Positions 20,944 to 29,873 of a stretch of DNA of 64,000 bases are shown one piece after another. Every line of letters begins with the position of its first letter. Positions within the stretch are counted from its first letter, which is position 1. Origin of the DNA: Phenylobacterium sp. SCN 70-31 (GTDB taxonomy: Bacteria; Pseudomonadota; Alphaproteobacteria; Caulobacterales; Caulobacteraceae); the NCBI RefSeq assembly GCF_001724605.1, contig NZ_MEEX01000026.1, forward strand, positions 1 to 64,000. The letters are read 5' to 3'. Under the pieces are notes generated by a model, which was not told the DNA's origin, ran no database searches, and was given only the letters and a program-made list of their open reading frames with translations. The position numbers and the translations under genes are program-made.

Positions 20944-21530
20944 CGCGCCAGCCGCTTGACCCGCTCGTACTGCGGGCACGAGGTCATGTGATCGTTCACG
21001 ATCCCCACCGCCTGCATCCAGGCGTAGACGATCACCGGCCCCACGAACTTGAAGCCCTTGGCCTTCAGCGCCTTCGAGACCTCGACCGCCAGCGGGGTCT
21101 GGGCGGGAACCTGGCCCAGGCCGGTCCAGGCGTTCTGCAGCGGCTTGCCGTCCGTGAAGCTCCAGCAGAATTCCGAGAAGTCCTCGCCGCGATCCCGCAT
21201 GTCCAGGTAGATGCGGGCGCCGTTGATCGCCGCGTCGATCTTGGCGTTCGAGCGCACGATGCCGGCGTCGGCCATCAGCCGGGCGCGGTCGGCCTCGCTG
21301 TAGCGCGCCACCGTCTCGGGATCGAAGCCGTCGAAGGCCGCGCGGAAGGCGTCGCGCTTGCGCAGGATGGTGATCCAGGCCAGCCCGGCCTGGAAGCCGT
21401 CAAGCACCAGCTTCTCCCACAGCGCGCGGGAATCGTACTCCGGCACGCCCCATTCGGTGTCGTGATAGGCCTCGTACAGCGCATCGCCGGCCATGCCGCG
21501 CCATTCGCAACGAGTCGGGGTCTCGGACAT
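20940..21530 (-). CDS. tag: DNA-3-methyladenine glycosylase I
   Basis: Tag excises 3-methyladenine from alkylated DNA. The 196-residue product has the family start RCEWRG, YHDTEWGVPEYD, the helical motif LVLDGFQAGLAWITILRKR, and zinc ligands: the early Cys and His and the late His-Cys of VNDHMTSCPQYERV. It lies upstream of the small lipoprotein and rnhB with overlapping junctions. Confidence 0.95.
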   Translation of the reverse strand: MSETPTRCEWRGMAGDALYEAYHDTEWGVPEYDSRALWEKLVLDGFQAGLAWITILRKRDAFRAAFDGFDPETVARYSEADRARLMADAGIVRSNAKIDAAINGARIYLDMRDRGEDFSEFCWSFTDGKPLQNAWTGLGQVPAQTPLAVEVSKALKAKGFKFVGPVIVYAWMQAVGIVNDHMTSCPQYERVKRLAR

Positions 21531-21734
21531 GCCCCAGTCTCGCCGGTCCGGAGCGCCGGAACAAGAGGGGAACCATGCCGTTCGAAGGTTTCATGCCGTC
21601 GCAGGTCGACGCGTGCGTCACGGGGCGGCGCGCCACCGCCGCTACCGCCGCACGGACTGCCGAGACGCACATGATGCAGGTTCTTTGATCTCCTGGATTC
21701 CATGGCGGATCGATCCTGGCGAAGCCTATCGCGC

Positions 21735-21865
21735 CGGCCGGTCCTCGCCGCTCGACAGCACTTCGCCGGGGCGCAGGTCGCCAGCCAGCACCTCGGCTCC
21801 GGGCTCTGGGCTCCGGGCCTTGGAAAACGAACGGCGTGATTGTGCGCCGCGGACTCCTCAACTAG
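21735..21865 (-). pseudogene. Decayed fragment of a ygfZ-like gene
   Basis: About 130 bases on the minus strand closely match the intact ygfZ gene at about 22465-22595 (for example the shared run CGACAGCACTTCGCCGG / CGACAGCACCTCGCCGG followed by GCGCAGGTCGCC). With two frame changes it reads TPFVFQGPEP...EVLAGDLRPGEVLSSGE, against LPVVFEGPAPAPGTEVLAGD in the intact gene. It has an in-frame stop (about 21740). The copy and the intact gene flank the membrane-protein gene at 21893 as direct repeats. The rest of the gap 21531-21734 holds nothing recognised. Confidence 0.65.
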
Positions 21866-21892
21866 CGTCACCGTTGGACCGGGGGGACCAAC

Positions 21893-22357
21893 ATGCGCTG
21901 GTATGCCATCGTCGCTGGAGCACTCGGCTTCGCCGCCATTTCAGCGGCCGTCGTGATCGCCAGCCATTGGGGCCAGATGACCGGCGGCCCGCTGGGTCTC
22001 GTCGGGATTCTGTTCATCGAACTGGGTCCGATCTCCAAGCTGACTGTCCTGGCCTCCGTCGGCCTGATCATCGCGGCGATCGCCGTGGCGGCGATGCAAC
22101 TCGGCGGCTCGAAATCCCCGGAAGATCTGAATCTCCTGAGGATTCTCGCGCGGGTGAGCCCACTCCCCGGACTCGCAGCCGCGGCGCTGGACGCCTACAA
22201 CATCCATGCCGCCGCGCAGCGGATCGGAAATGTCAGCTTCGAGGTGATGGCGCCCAGCGTCGCCGGCGCGGTCCTGGTGGCCGGCGTCGGCCTGCTTTCC
22301 GGTGCGTTCGCCGTGGCCGCCTACGCGGTCGTCGCGGGCCGCAGCCGGTCAGTCTGA
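21893..22357 (+). CDS. Hypothetical membrane protein
   Basis: The 154-residue product has four predicted hydrophobic segments (about residues 3-25, 36-70 with a Ser/Lys break, 87-104 and 122-147), small residues throughout, and a short basic end (GRSRSV). ATG at 21893 follows GGGGGGACCAAC-like purine-rich sequence. No family was recognised; a MotA/ExbB-like topology is conceivable but no motif supports it. Its 3' end overlaps the convergent ygfZ gene by 9 bases. Position between a ygfZ fragment and ygfZ suggests insertion by recombination. Confidence 0.6.
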   Translation: MRWYAIVAGALGFAAISAAVVIASHWGQMTGGPLGLVGILFIELGPISKLTVLASVGLIIAAIAVAAMQLGGSKSPEDLNLLRILARVSPLPGLAAAALDAYNIHAAAQRIGNVSFEVMAPSVAGAVLVAGVGLLSGAFAVAAYAVVAGRSRSV

Positions 22358-23200
22358 AGCCTCACCCACAGCCGTCGCCATCCAGGTCGGAACCTCGGCC
22401 CTGGCCGCGCGCCCCGCCACCGTGAGGTCCGCGCCCAGCGCGCGGTCCAGCCTCAGCAGCGCCATCGCCCGGCCCTCGCCCCCCGACAGCACCTCGCCGG
22501 CGCGCAGGTCGCCGGCCAGCACCTCGGTTCCGGGCGCCGGCGCCGGACCTTCGAATACGACCGGCAGCATGCGCGACTTGATCGTCCCGCGGCGCTTCAT
22601 CCGCGACGTGGTCTCCTGGCCGACGAAGCAGCCCTTCCTGAAGTCGACGCCGTTCAACAGGTCGAAATCCGCCTCGATGGGATAGGTCCGCTCGACGCCC
22701 CAGTCCGCCGGGCCGGGCACGCCCAGCCGCAGCTTCTGGGCCTCGCGCGCGGCCTCATCCGCCTCGACCGCCCCCGCCGGCGTCGCCGCGCCGTAGCCCC
22801 GCCAGCCCAGGTCCGGCAGGCGCGGATCGGCCGCCCAGAACCCTTGCCCCGGGCGCTCGGGGACGCCGCCCGGGTCCGCCGAGAAGAGGGCCGCCACCGG
22901 CGTGTCCTCCGCCGCCAGCGTCACCTTCGCCCGTAGCCGGTACATGGTCAGCCGCTGGAGCAGCGCCTCGCGGTGCGCGGCCTCGACGTCCAGCCAGGCG
23001 CCGTCCCCGCGCCCCACCACGAACAGGTCGTAGAGCAGGCGCCCCTGAGGCGTCAGCAAGGCGCCGAACCGCGCCTCGCCCGGCGCCAGGGTGGTCACGT
23101 CCTGGGTGATGAGGTTGTTGAGGAAGCCGCGCCAGTCGTCCCCGCCCACGGCGATCAGGGCGCGGCTTTCGAGACGGGCGAAGATCGGAGCATCAGACAT
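22349..23200 (-). CDS. ygfZ: YgfZ/GcvT-like folate-binding Fe-S maintenance protein
   Basis: YgfZ (COG0354, relative of mitochondrial Iba57) binds folate and helps assembly or repair of certain iron-sulfur enzymes. The 283-residue product has the hallmark KGCFVGQETTSRMKRRG around residue 200 and an N-terminal FLNNLITQDVTTL typical of the family. ATG at 23200 (MSDAPIFARLESR) is the natural start. Divergent from the glycosyltransferase gene with 60 bases between. Confidence 0.88.
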   Translation of the reverse strand: MSDAPIFARLESRALIAVGGDDWRGFLNNLITQDVTTLAPGEARFGALLTPQGRLLYDLFVVGRGDGAWLDVEAAHREALLQRLTMYRLRAKVTLAAEDTPVAALFSADPGGVPERPGQGFWAADPRLPDLGWRGYGAATPAGAVEADEAAREAQKLRLGVPGPADWGVERTYPIEADFDLLNGVDFRKGCFVGQETTSRMKRRGTIKSRMLPVVFEGPAPAPGTEVLAGDLRAGEVLSGGEGRAMALLRLDRALGADLTVAGRAARAEVPTWMATAVGEASD

Positions 23201-23260
23201 GACGCCAATTTGGGACGCGCCGCGGTGGAGCGCCAGCGTCCGGCGACCTATAAGCGCGCA

Positions 23261-24244
23261 ATGGCCCCCGCCTCCGCCTTTCCCATCCTCTTCATCACCG
23301 CCACGCGCATCGGCGACGCGGTGTTGTCCTCGGGCCTGATAAAGCGTCTGGCCGACGAGATCCCGAACGCGCGCTTCACTATCGTGGCCGGGCCGGACGC
23401 CGCGCCGCTGTTCGCCCACGTTCCGGGCCTGGCCCGCACGATCGTCATGACCAAGTCGCCCTTGGGCGGCCACTGGTTCGGTCTGTGGCGGCAGGTGCGG
23501 CGCACGAAGTGGGGTCTGATCGTCGACCTGCGCGGCTCGGGGATCTCGCGCTTCCTGTCCACCCGGCGCCGCGCGATCCACCGCAAGGCCGCCCAGCCGG
23601 CGCACAAAGTGCTGGAGGCCGCGCGCACTCTGCGCATCGACGACGAGCCGGCGGCCCCGCACATCTTCACCAGCCCCGACGTCGAGGCCCTGGCCGACGA
23701 ACTCACCGCCGGCGCGGGCCCGATCCTGGCGCTCGCGCCCGCCGCCAACTGGATCGGCAAGACCTGGCCCGTCGAGCGCTTCGCCCAGACGGCCATGCGC
23801 CTGCTCCGCGAACCGGGAGCGCCCCTGTACGGCGGCCGCATCATGGTGCTGGGCGGGCCGGGGGACGAGCGCCTGGCCCTGGCGCTGCGCGACGTGGCCC
23901 GAAAGGGCTTCATCGACCTGGCGGGCAAGGCCGACCTCGTCACCGCCTTCGCCTGCCTGAAGCGGGCGCGGCTCTTCATCGGCAACGACTCGGGCGCCAT
24001 GCACCTGGCCGCCGCGGCCGGCTGCCCCACCCTGGGCCTGTTCGGGCCGTCCGACGAGCGCCTCTACGCGCCGTGGGGACCGGATGCCCGCGTCGTCCGC
24101 GGCCCCCGCAGCTTCGAGGAGATCCGCGCCGCCGACCCCGGGTTCGGCCAGGTGATCTGCCATATGATGGACCTGCGGATCGAAACGGTCGTATCCGCCG
24201 CCAAGGACCTGCTGAAAGCCACGGAACCCGCCGATGCCCCATGA
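23261..24244 (+). CDS. Glycosyltransferase family 9 (heptosyltransferase-like)
   Basis: The 327-residue product has the GT9 (ADP-heptose:LPS heptosyltransferase) layout: N-terminal ITATRIGDAVLSSGLIKRL, a central acceptor domain, and the C-terminal nucleotide-sugar motif FIGNDSGAMHLAAAAGCPTLGLFGPSD. It would act at the cytoplasmic face of the inner membrane on lipopolysaccharide core or a similar acceptor. The ATG at 23261 starts MAPASAFPILFI. The 3' end overlaps the next gene by 11 bases, so translation is coupled to the dihydroorotase. Confidence 0.85.
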   Translation: MAPASAFPILFITATRIGDAVLSSGLIKRLADEIPNARFTIVAGPDAAPLFAHVPGLARTIVMTKSPLGGHWFGLWRQVRRTKWGLIVDLRGSGISRFLSTRRRAIHRKAAQPAHKVLEAARTLRIDDEPAAPHIFTSPDVEALADELTAGAGPILALAPAANWIGKTWPVERFAQTAMRLLREPGAPLYGGRIMVLGGPGDERLALALRDVARKGFIDLAGKADLVTAFACLKRARLFIGNDSGAMHLAAAAGCPTLGLFGPSDERLYAPWGPDARVVRGPRSFEEIRAADPGFGQVICHMMDLRIETVVSAAKDLLKATEPADAP

Positions 24245-25580
24245 CACCAATGGCACGTATGACCTGATCGTCCGCGGCGGCGAGGTGGTGAACCACGCCG
24301 GGCGCGGGCTCGCCGACGTGGGCGTCCGCGACGGCCGGTTCGCCGCCATCGGCGACCTCTCCCAGGCCTCGGCCGGCGAGGTGTTCGACGCCACGGGGCT
24401 CACCGTCCTGCCCGGCGTCATCGACACCCAGGTCCACTTCCGCGAGCCGGGTCTGGAGTGGAAGGAAGACCTGGAGACCGGCGCCCGTGGGGCCGTCCTT
24501 GGCGGCGTCGTCGCCGTGTTCGAGATGCCGAACACCGAGCCCACCACCACCGATCCCGACACGCTGGCCGACAAGCTGGCCCGGGCGAAGGGGCGCATGC
24601 ATTGCGACCACGCCTTCTACGTCGGCGGCACGCACGAGAACGCCCGGTTCCTGGGCGAGCTTGAGCGGCTGCCCGGCTGCTGCGGGATCAAGGTGTTCAT
24701 GGGCGCCTCCACCGGCACGCTGCTGGTCCAGGACGACGCGGGGGTCGAAGAGGTCCTGCGCCACATCAACCGCCGCGCCGCCTTCCACTCCGAGGACGAA
24801 TACCGCCTGGCCGAGCGCCGGCCCCTGGCGCGCACCGGCGACTGGACCAGCCACCCCGAGGTGCGCGACGCCCAGTCGGCCATCCAGTCCACCGAGCGGC
24901 TGGTGCGGCTCGCCCGCAAAACGGGCAAGCGCATCCACGTCCTGCACGTCACGACCCGGGAAGAGATCGCCTACCTCGCCGCCCACAAGGACGTGGCCTC
25001 GGTCGAGGTGACGCCCCAGCACCTCACCCTCGCCGCCCCGGAGGCCTACGAGCGGCTGCAGGCCTTCGCCCAGATGAACCCGCCGATCCGCACCGCCGAG
25101 CACCGCGAGGGCCTCTGGGCCGGGGTGGCCAACGGCGTCGCCGACGTGATGGGCTCGGACCACGCCCCCCACACCCGCGAGGAGAAGGCCCGGCCCTACC
25201 CCGCCTCGCCCTCGGGCATGCCGGGCGTGCAGACCCTGGTGCCGCTGATGCTGACCCACGTGGCCGAAGGGCGGCTTTCGCTGGAGCGTTTCGTGGACCT
25301 CACCAGCCACGGCGCCAACCGCGTGTTCGGGCTGGCCAACAAGGGCCGCATGGCCGTGGGCTACGACGCCGACCTCACCCTCGTGGACCTGAAGGCCCGC
25401 CGCACCATCACCCATGACTGGATGGCCACCCGCTCGGGCTGGACGCCCTTCGATGGCGTCGAGGCCAAGGGCTGGCCGATGGCCACCATCGTCCGCGGCC
25501 GCGTCGTCATGCGCGACGACGAGATCGTGGCGCCAGGCCTGGGCGAGCCGGTCCGGTTCCTGGAGACGCTGGGCGGCTAG
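24234..25580 (+). CDS. pyrC: Dihydroorotase (amidohydrolase superfamily)
   Basis: Dihydroorotase closes carbamoyl-aspartate to dihydroorotate in pyrimidine synthesis. The 448-residue product is of class I size and has GIKVFMGASTGTLLVQ, HVLHVTTREE, VEVTPQHLTL and the catalytic GSDHAPHTREEK region. The first metal motif reads DTQVHFREPG instead of the usual D-x-H-V-H, replacing the first histidine by glutamine; this variant is, as far as I recall, seen in other alphaproteobacterial copies. An allantoinase-like or non-catalytic role is possible. It overlaps the GT9 gene by 11 bases. Confidence 0.78.
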   Translation: MPHDTNGTYDLIVRGGEVVNHAGRGLADVGVRDGRFAAIGDLSQASAGEVFDATGLTVLPGVIDTQVHFREPGLEWKEDLETGARGAVLGGVVAVFEMPNTEPTTTDPDTLADKLARAKGRMHCDHAFYVGGTHENARFLGELERLPGCCGIKVFMGASTGTLLVQDDAGVEEVLRHINRRAAFHSEDEYRLAERRPLARTGDWTSHPEVRDAQSAIQSTERLVRLARKTGKRIHVLHVTTREEIAYLAAHKDVASVEVTPQHLTLAAPEAYERLQAFAQMNPPIRTAEHREGLWAGVANGVADVMGSDHAPHTREEKARPYPASPSGMPGVQTLVPLMLTHVAEGRLSLERFVDLTSHGANRVFGLANKGRMAVGYDADLTLVDLKARRTITHDWMATRSGWTPFDGVEAKGWPMATIVRGRVVMRDDEIVAPGLGEPVRFLETLGG

Positions 25581-25630
25581 TCCGGGGCCACGACCGCCGT
25601 CGGGAAAATCGCCCGCATTTCCTGGTCGCC

Positions 25631-25657
25631 TGTCGAATCGCGCCCGATGCGCGCGTC
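25631..25657 (+). promoter_or_regulatory. Candidate ECF42-type promoter
   Basis: TGTCGA (25631-25636), 17 bases, then CGTC (25654-25657) lies about 57 bases ahead of the DGPF/YCII gene. From memory, this matches the promoter pattern described for ECF42 sigma factors (TGTCGA, about 16-17 bases, CGA/TC). It implies that the sigma factor encoded just downstream drives the pair. The site also contains a GAATC methylation target. Confidence 0.55.
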
Positions 25658-25713
25658 TCCCCGGTGACGCGCGCATCCGCGTCGCGCACTCTCACGCCCG
25701 AAGGGGATACGCC

Positions 25714-26064
25714 ATGCAGTACATGATCCTGATCTACGAACCCGAGGACGGCTACGCCGGGGCGGCCGGCGAGGCCACGCTCATGGAGATCGTCGCCAGG
25801 CACACGGCCCTGGCCGAGGACCTGGAAGCGCGGGGCGTGCTGCAGGGCGGCGGCGGACTGCAGGAGACGTCCACCGCCACCACCATCGTCACGAAGGACG
25901 GCCGGCAGACGCTGCACGACGGCCCCTTCGCCGAGACCCGCGAACACCTCGGCGGATACTATCTGGTCGACGTGGCCGACCTGGACGCCGCGCTCGAGAT
26001 CGCCCGCCGCGTGCCGGTGATCGACGGCGGAAAGGTCGAGGTCCGACCGCTGGCGGACTATTAG
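25714..26064 (+). CDS. DGPF/YCII-domain protein
   Basis: The 116-residue product is of the YCII-related superfamily and carries the defining LHDGPFAETREHLGGYYLVD segment (about residues 67-86). Such DGPF proteins occur next to ECF42-type sigma factors, as here with a 12-base gap. Their biochemical role is not known; a dimeric alpha-beta barrel of ferredoxin-like fold is the family structure. The ATG at 25714 follows AAGGGGATACGCC. Confidence 0.88.
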   Translation: MQYMILIYEPEDGYAGAAGEATLMEIVARHTALAEDLEARGVLQGGGGLQETSTATTIVTKDGRQTLHDGPFAETREHLGGYYLVDVADLDAALEIARRVPVIDGGKVEVRPLADY

Positions 26065-26076
26065 GCGGATCGCCGG

Positions 26077-27287
26077 ATGGACCGGATCGGCGCGGCGATC
26101 GCGGCGGCGCGGCCGCGTGTGGTGGCCGCGCTGGCCGGCCGTCTCCGCGACCTGGACCAGGCCGAGGACGCCTTCTCCGACGCCACCGCGGCCGCCCTGG
26201 CCGCATGGCCCGATCAGCCGCCCCGCGATCCCGCCGCCTGGTTGTGGCGCGCGGCGCTGCGGCGGGCCATCGACGCCCAGCGACGCGCCGCCGTGCGCGG
26301 GCGGGCGCTTCCCGACGCGCCCGCCCCGACCCCCACGCCCGAGGACATCCTGGTGAGCGCCGAAGAGCCGATCCCGGACGAGCGGCTGAAGCTGATCTTC
26401 GTCTGCTGCCATCCGGCGCTGGCGCCGAGGCCCGCGCGGCGCTGACGCTGAAGGTGATCTGCGGGCTCTCCACTGCGCGCCTGGCCCGCGCCTTCTTCAC
26501 CGCCGAGCCGGCCATGCTCCAGCGCATCACGCGCGCCAAGCGCAAGATCGCCGCCGCCGGCGTGGCGTTCGAGGTCCCCGGTCGCGCCGCCTGGCCCGAG
26601 CGGCTGGAGGCGGTGCTGGCGACCCTCGAGGTCGCCTACGCCCAGGCCTATGAGGACGCCGCCCTGGCCGACCGGGACGTCGCGCCCTTCGCCGGCGAGG
26701 TGCTGCGGCTGTCGGGCCTGCTGGCCGAACTCATGCCGGACGAGCCCGAGGTCCTGGGGCTGGCCGCGCTGGTCCGCTTCGCCGAGGGCCGCCGTCCGGC
26801 CCGGCTGGACGTCACGGGCGCCGCCGTTCCACCTGAGGCCCAGGACGCCACCCTCTGGCGCTCCGATCTCATCGCCGGGGCCACCCGCCTGCTGGACCGG
26901 GCCGCCGGGTTCGGCCGCAGCGGCCCCCGCCAGATCCTGGCGGCCGTCCACGGCGCCCACTGCGCCCGGCGTGAGACCGGACGCACCGACTGGGCCACGA
27001 TCGCGGCGCTCTATGACGTCCTAGCGCGCATCCGCCCGCATCCGGCCGTGGCCGTGAACCGCGCCGTCGCGTGGGGCGAAGCCTACGGCGCCGAGGCGGG
27101 CCTCGCCCTTCTGGGCGCCGTGACCGGGCTGGACGCCTGGCTTCCCTACCAGGCCGCCCGCGCCCATCTCTGCGCCCGGGCCGCCCGCGCGCCCGAGGCC
27201 GCCCGCGCCTGGACCGTCGCCCTGGCGCTCGACCCGCCGCCCGCCGAACGGCTCTATCTCGAACGGCGGCTGCGCGAGCTGGCATGA
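26077..27287 (+). pseudogene. ECF42-type RNA polymerase sigma factor, frameshifted
   Basis: The first part (26077 to about 26426) encodes sigma region 2 (LDQAEDAFSDATAAALAAWP) up to LIFVCCHPALAP. The expected continuation EARAALTLKVICGLSTARLA (region 4) lies in another frame, reached if one base is restored near 26427 (GCGCCGAGG for GCGCCGGAGG). The rest, to 27287, is the helical TPR-like C-terminal extension of about 250 residues (LYDVLARIRPHPAVAVNRAV) typical of ECF41/42-related factors. The repaired protein would have about 403 residues. Stray one-base loss or assembly error; the DGPF gene upstream is its usual partner. Confidence 0.82.
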
Positions 27288-27391
27288 GCGCCGGTTGAGC
27301 CGGCCGGCCCAAGGGGTTATCGCCCTCCCGGACGATGCGGCGGCCAGCATCTCTGCACAAAGCCGCCAAAGGAGCCACCGGAGGAGCCGCC

Positions 27392-28645
27392 ATGCCGCAA
27401 GACCGTCTCGATACCCTGCGCGACGCCGCGCGGACGGCCTGGCTCTACGTCCTACCCCTGATCGAGATGGCGTCGCCGCGCACCCGCGCGTTCGCGGGCG
27501 GCGCCCCGCCCAACGCCTTCGCCCACGGCCGCGACCTCGTGGGTCCCGCCGACCGCGACATCACCACACCGAACAACGACACCCTCTATTCCTCGGCCCA
27601 CCTCGACCTGTCGCATGGACCCGTCACGCTCACCCTGCCGGCCAGCGGAGACCGCTATCTGTCGGTGGCGCTGATGGACGCCTACACCAACAACTTCGCC
27701 GTCCTGGGAACGCGCAGCACGGGCCGGAACGGAGGCCGTTTCCGCCTGGTCAGCCCCAGCGAGGCCGCGCACGGACCCGAGGTGGTGCGCGCGCCCACCC
27801 CGTCCGTCTGGGCCCTGGGCCGGATCCTGGTGGACGGCCCGCACGACCTGGACGCCGCCCGCGCGGTCCAGTCGGGCCTGACGATCCAGGGGCCGGCGGC
27901 CGAGCCGCCGCCGCCCTGCGCCGAACGCCACGCCGACTGGCCGGCCTACTTCGACAGCGCCGCGCGCCTCCTGGCCCGCAACCCACCGCCCGTCACCGAT
28001 CGCGCCCGGCTGGAGGCGATCTCGCCGCTTCGTCTGGACGACTTCCGCCCCGACCGCTTCTCGGCCGAGGAAGCGGCGGCCATCGCCGAAGGCGTCGAAC
28101 AGGCCCGCGGCGACATCTGGCGCAGCGGCATCAAGGGCCAGGGCTTCGTCGACGGCTGGTCCTACCCGTACACGCGCCTGGGCGACTTCGCGCAGGAGCA
28201 TCACTACCGCGCCAGCGTCGCGGTCGGCGGCCTGGCCGCCCTGCCGCCGGAAGAGGCCATGTACATGCGCGCCCGGGGCGACCTGCCGCGCGCCCTGTTC
28301 GACGGCCGCCACGACTGGCGTCTGCATTTCCCGGCCGAGGCGCCGCTGCCGGTGGACAGCTTCTGGTCCCTCAGCCTCTATGAATCGACGCCCGACGGGC
28401 AGTTCTTCTTCACCGAAAACCCGCTGGGCCGCTACGCCATCGGCGACCGCACGGCCGGGCTCGCCCACAACCCCGACGGCTCCCTCGACATCTGGATCGG
28501 CTCGCGTCCGCCGGCGGCGGGAGACTCCAACTGGCTGCCCGCGCCCGAAGGCCCGTTCGCCCTCTTCATGCGCGCCTACCTGCCCCGGCCCGAGTTGCTT
28601 CACGGCGCCTATCGCCTGCCCCCCGTCCGCCGCGTGGACGACTGA
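27392..28645 (+). CDS. DUF1254/DUF1214-domain protein
   Basis: The 417-residue product has the DUF1254 signature ITTPNNDTLYSSAHLDLS near residue 55 and DUF1214-type sequence at the C-terminus (SFWSLSLYESTPDGQFF, NPLGRYAIGDRT, DSNWLPAPEGPF). The fold is a pair of beta-sandwich domains; function is unknown, with some members exported, but no signal peptide is seen here. The start at 27392 follows GGAGGAGCCGCC. It is 104 bases after the sigma factor gene and could be under its control. Confidence 0.85.
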   Translation: MPQDRLDTLRDAARTAWLYVLPLIEMASPRTRAFAGGAPPNAFAHGRDLVGPADRDITTPNNDTLYSSAHLDLSHGPVTLTLPASGDRYLSVALMDAYTNNFAVLGTRSTGRNGGRFRLVSPSEAAHGPEVVRAPTPSVWALGRILVDGPHDLDAARAVQSGLTIQGPAAEPPPPCAERHADWPAYFDSAARLLARNPPPVTDRARLEAISPLRLDDFRPDRFSAEEAAAIAEGVEQARGDIWRSGIKGQGFVDGWSYPYTRLGDFAQEHHYRASVAVGGLAALPPEEAMYMRARGDLPRALFDGRHDWRLHFPAEAPLPVDSFWSLSLYESTPDGQFFFTENPLGRYAIGDRTAGLAHNPDGSLDIWIGSRPPAAGDSNWLPAPEGPFALFMRAYLPRPELLHGAYRLPPVRRVDD

Positions 28646-28673
28646 CGCCGCACGTCCGGCGCGCACCGGGTCT

Positions 28674-29237
28674 TCAGCCCATCCCGTGCGCCTCGGGGAT
28701 AGGCGACGGCGCGCCCTCGGGCCGGCGGACGAGGTCCTCGGCCTTCGCCCCCGCCTCGTAGCGGGCCAGCAGGTCGTCGGGATCGAACCCGACGCCGATC
28801 GGGTTCCCGGCGAACACCTCGCTGCGCATGAACGCCTCGGCCTCCTCCGTCGAACAGGTCTCGACCTGGAACTCCATCCGGTTGCCGTCGGGGTCGCGAT
28901 AGTAGAGCGACAGCGTGAAGCCGTGATGGATCGGCCAGTAGGGCAGGATGCCCTTCGCCTTCAGCCGCCGGTAGGTGTCCAGCAGGTCGCCGGCGTCCGC
29001 ATAGGTGTAGGCCACGTGGTTCACGCCCACCTCGCCCCGCGCCTCGCCGCCCCCGGGCTTCAGCACGTCGAGGTTCGCGAAGGCGAAACGGTGATGCTCG
29101 TCGTCGTACGTCATGAAGGCCAGCGCCGGCTCCTGGTGGACCACCCGCGCCTCGAACACGTCCTCGTACCAGGCGATCATCTCGTCGTAGCGCCGGGTCT
29201 GATAGACCACGTGCGCGAACTTCACCGGCTTCGCCAT
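28674..29237 (-). CDS. VOC-family dioxygenase-like protein
   Basis: The 187-residue product has the vicinal-oxygen-chelate fold: two beta-alpha-beta-beta-beta modules. The likely metal ligands are His in KFAHVVYQ (residue 8), His in VNHVAYTY and Glu in RMEFQVE, as in extradiol catechol 2,3-dioxygenases and 2,3-dihydroxybiphenyl dioxygenases. No aromatic degradation genes are nearby, so the substrate is open. Divergent from the secreted-protein gene across a 183-base gap. Confidence 0.8.
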   Translation of the reverse strand: MAKPVKFAHVVYQTRRYDEMIAWYEDVFEARVVHQEPALAFMTYDDEHHRFAFANLDVLKPGGGEARGEVGVNHVAYTYADAGDLLDTYRRLKAKGILPYWPIHHGFTLSLYYRDPDGNRMEFQVETCSTEEAEAFMRSEVFAGNPIGVGFDPDDLLARYEAGAKAEDLVRRPEGAPSPIPEAHGMG

Positions 29238-29420
29238 ATCGCCCTCCCGGCGGCCCGCGCCGCCCTCGGGACAGTGAACCACGTTCTCGGACCGGAGCTC
29301 CAGCGATTGTCCCGGCCGGGATGTCGCGCGCGTCCGCCCCCAAGCGAAAAGGCTGGCGCCCGAAACAGGGACGCGCCAACGTCCCGCCGGGTCGGGGGAC
29401 TTCTGGCCGGGGAGACGACT

Positions 29421-29834
29421 ATGACCATGATCGACAGACATCGCCGCCACGCCGTGCGAGCCATAGCGGGCGTGTCCGCGTCCGTGGCCGTCTTCGGCGT
29501 CGGCCTCACGAGCATGACGGAGGCGCAGGCCCAGCCGCAGCGCAAGCCCGACCTCGCCGATGCGGTGGCGGGAACCTACGCCGGGGACGTGATCTCCGAC
29601 TCGCGGGGCTCCAGCCGCAGCGACGTGACGCTGACGGTCACGCGCACCGGCCCGAACACCGTGCAGGTGACCTCGGACTATCCGCGCCTGCCCGTCATCA
29701 CGGTGCCGCTGACCACGGCGATGAACACCATCCAGGCCGCCCGGGGCGACAGCGTCTTCCTCTACGACCGCGACAAGAAGCAGCTCGACGTCAGCTTCCA
29801 CATGGAGGTCAGCTGGTCGGGTGTCAGGCGATAG
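29421..29834 (+). CDS. Secreted hypothetical protein
   Basis: The 137-residue product has a signal peptide (basic start, hydrophobic VSASVAVFGVGLTSM, cleavage near AQAQ), then about 95 residues with beta-strand character: GTYAGDVISDSRGSSRS, SDVTLTVTRTGPNTVQVTS. This looks like a small beta-barrel or lipocalin-like fold but no family was recognised. ATG at 29421 follows GGGGAGACGACT. No partner gene is adjacent. The 183-base gap 29238-29420 should hold divergent promoters. Confidence 0.65.
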   Translation: MTMIDRHRRHAVRAIAGVSASVAVFGVGLTSMTEAQAQPQRKPDLADAVAGTYAGDVISDSRGSSRSDVTLTVTRTGPNTVQVTSDYPRLPVITVPLTTAMNTIQAARGDSVFLYDRDKKQLDVSFHMEVSWSGVRR

Positions 29835-29873
29835 GGCTCCGCCCGTTCGCGCGCTCCAGCCCGTTCGCGTGCT

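Noticed and set aside
21493..22425. A 310-codon plus-strand frame overlapping the membrane-protein gene
   Set aside because: Arginine-rich, out of frame with the hydrophobic product, crosses the ygfZ fragment.
26205..26430. Reading the sigma factor's second frame from 26205 as a separate gene
   Set aside because: The part before about 26430 is out of frame with region 2 and arginine-rich; the true protein joins two frames.
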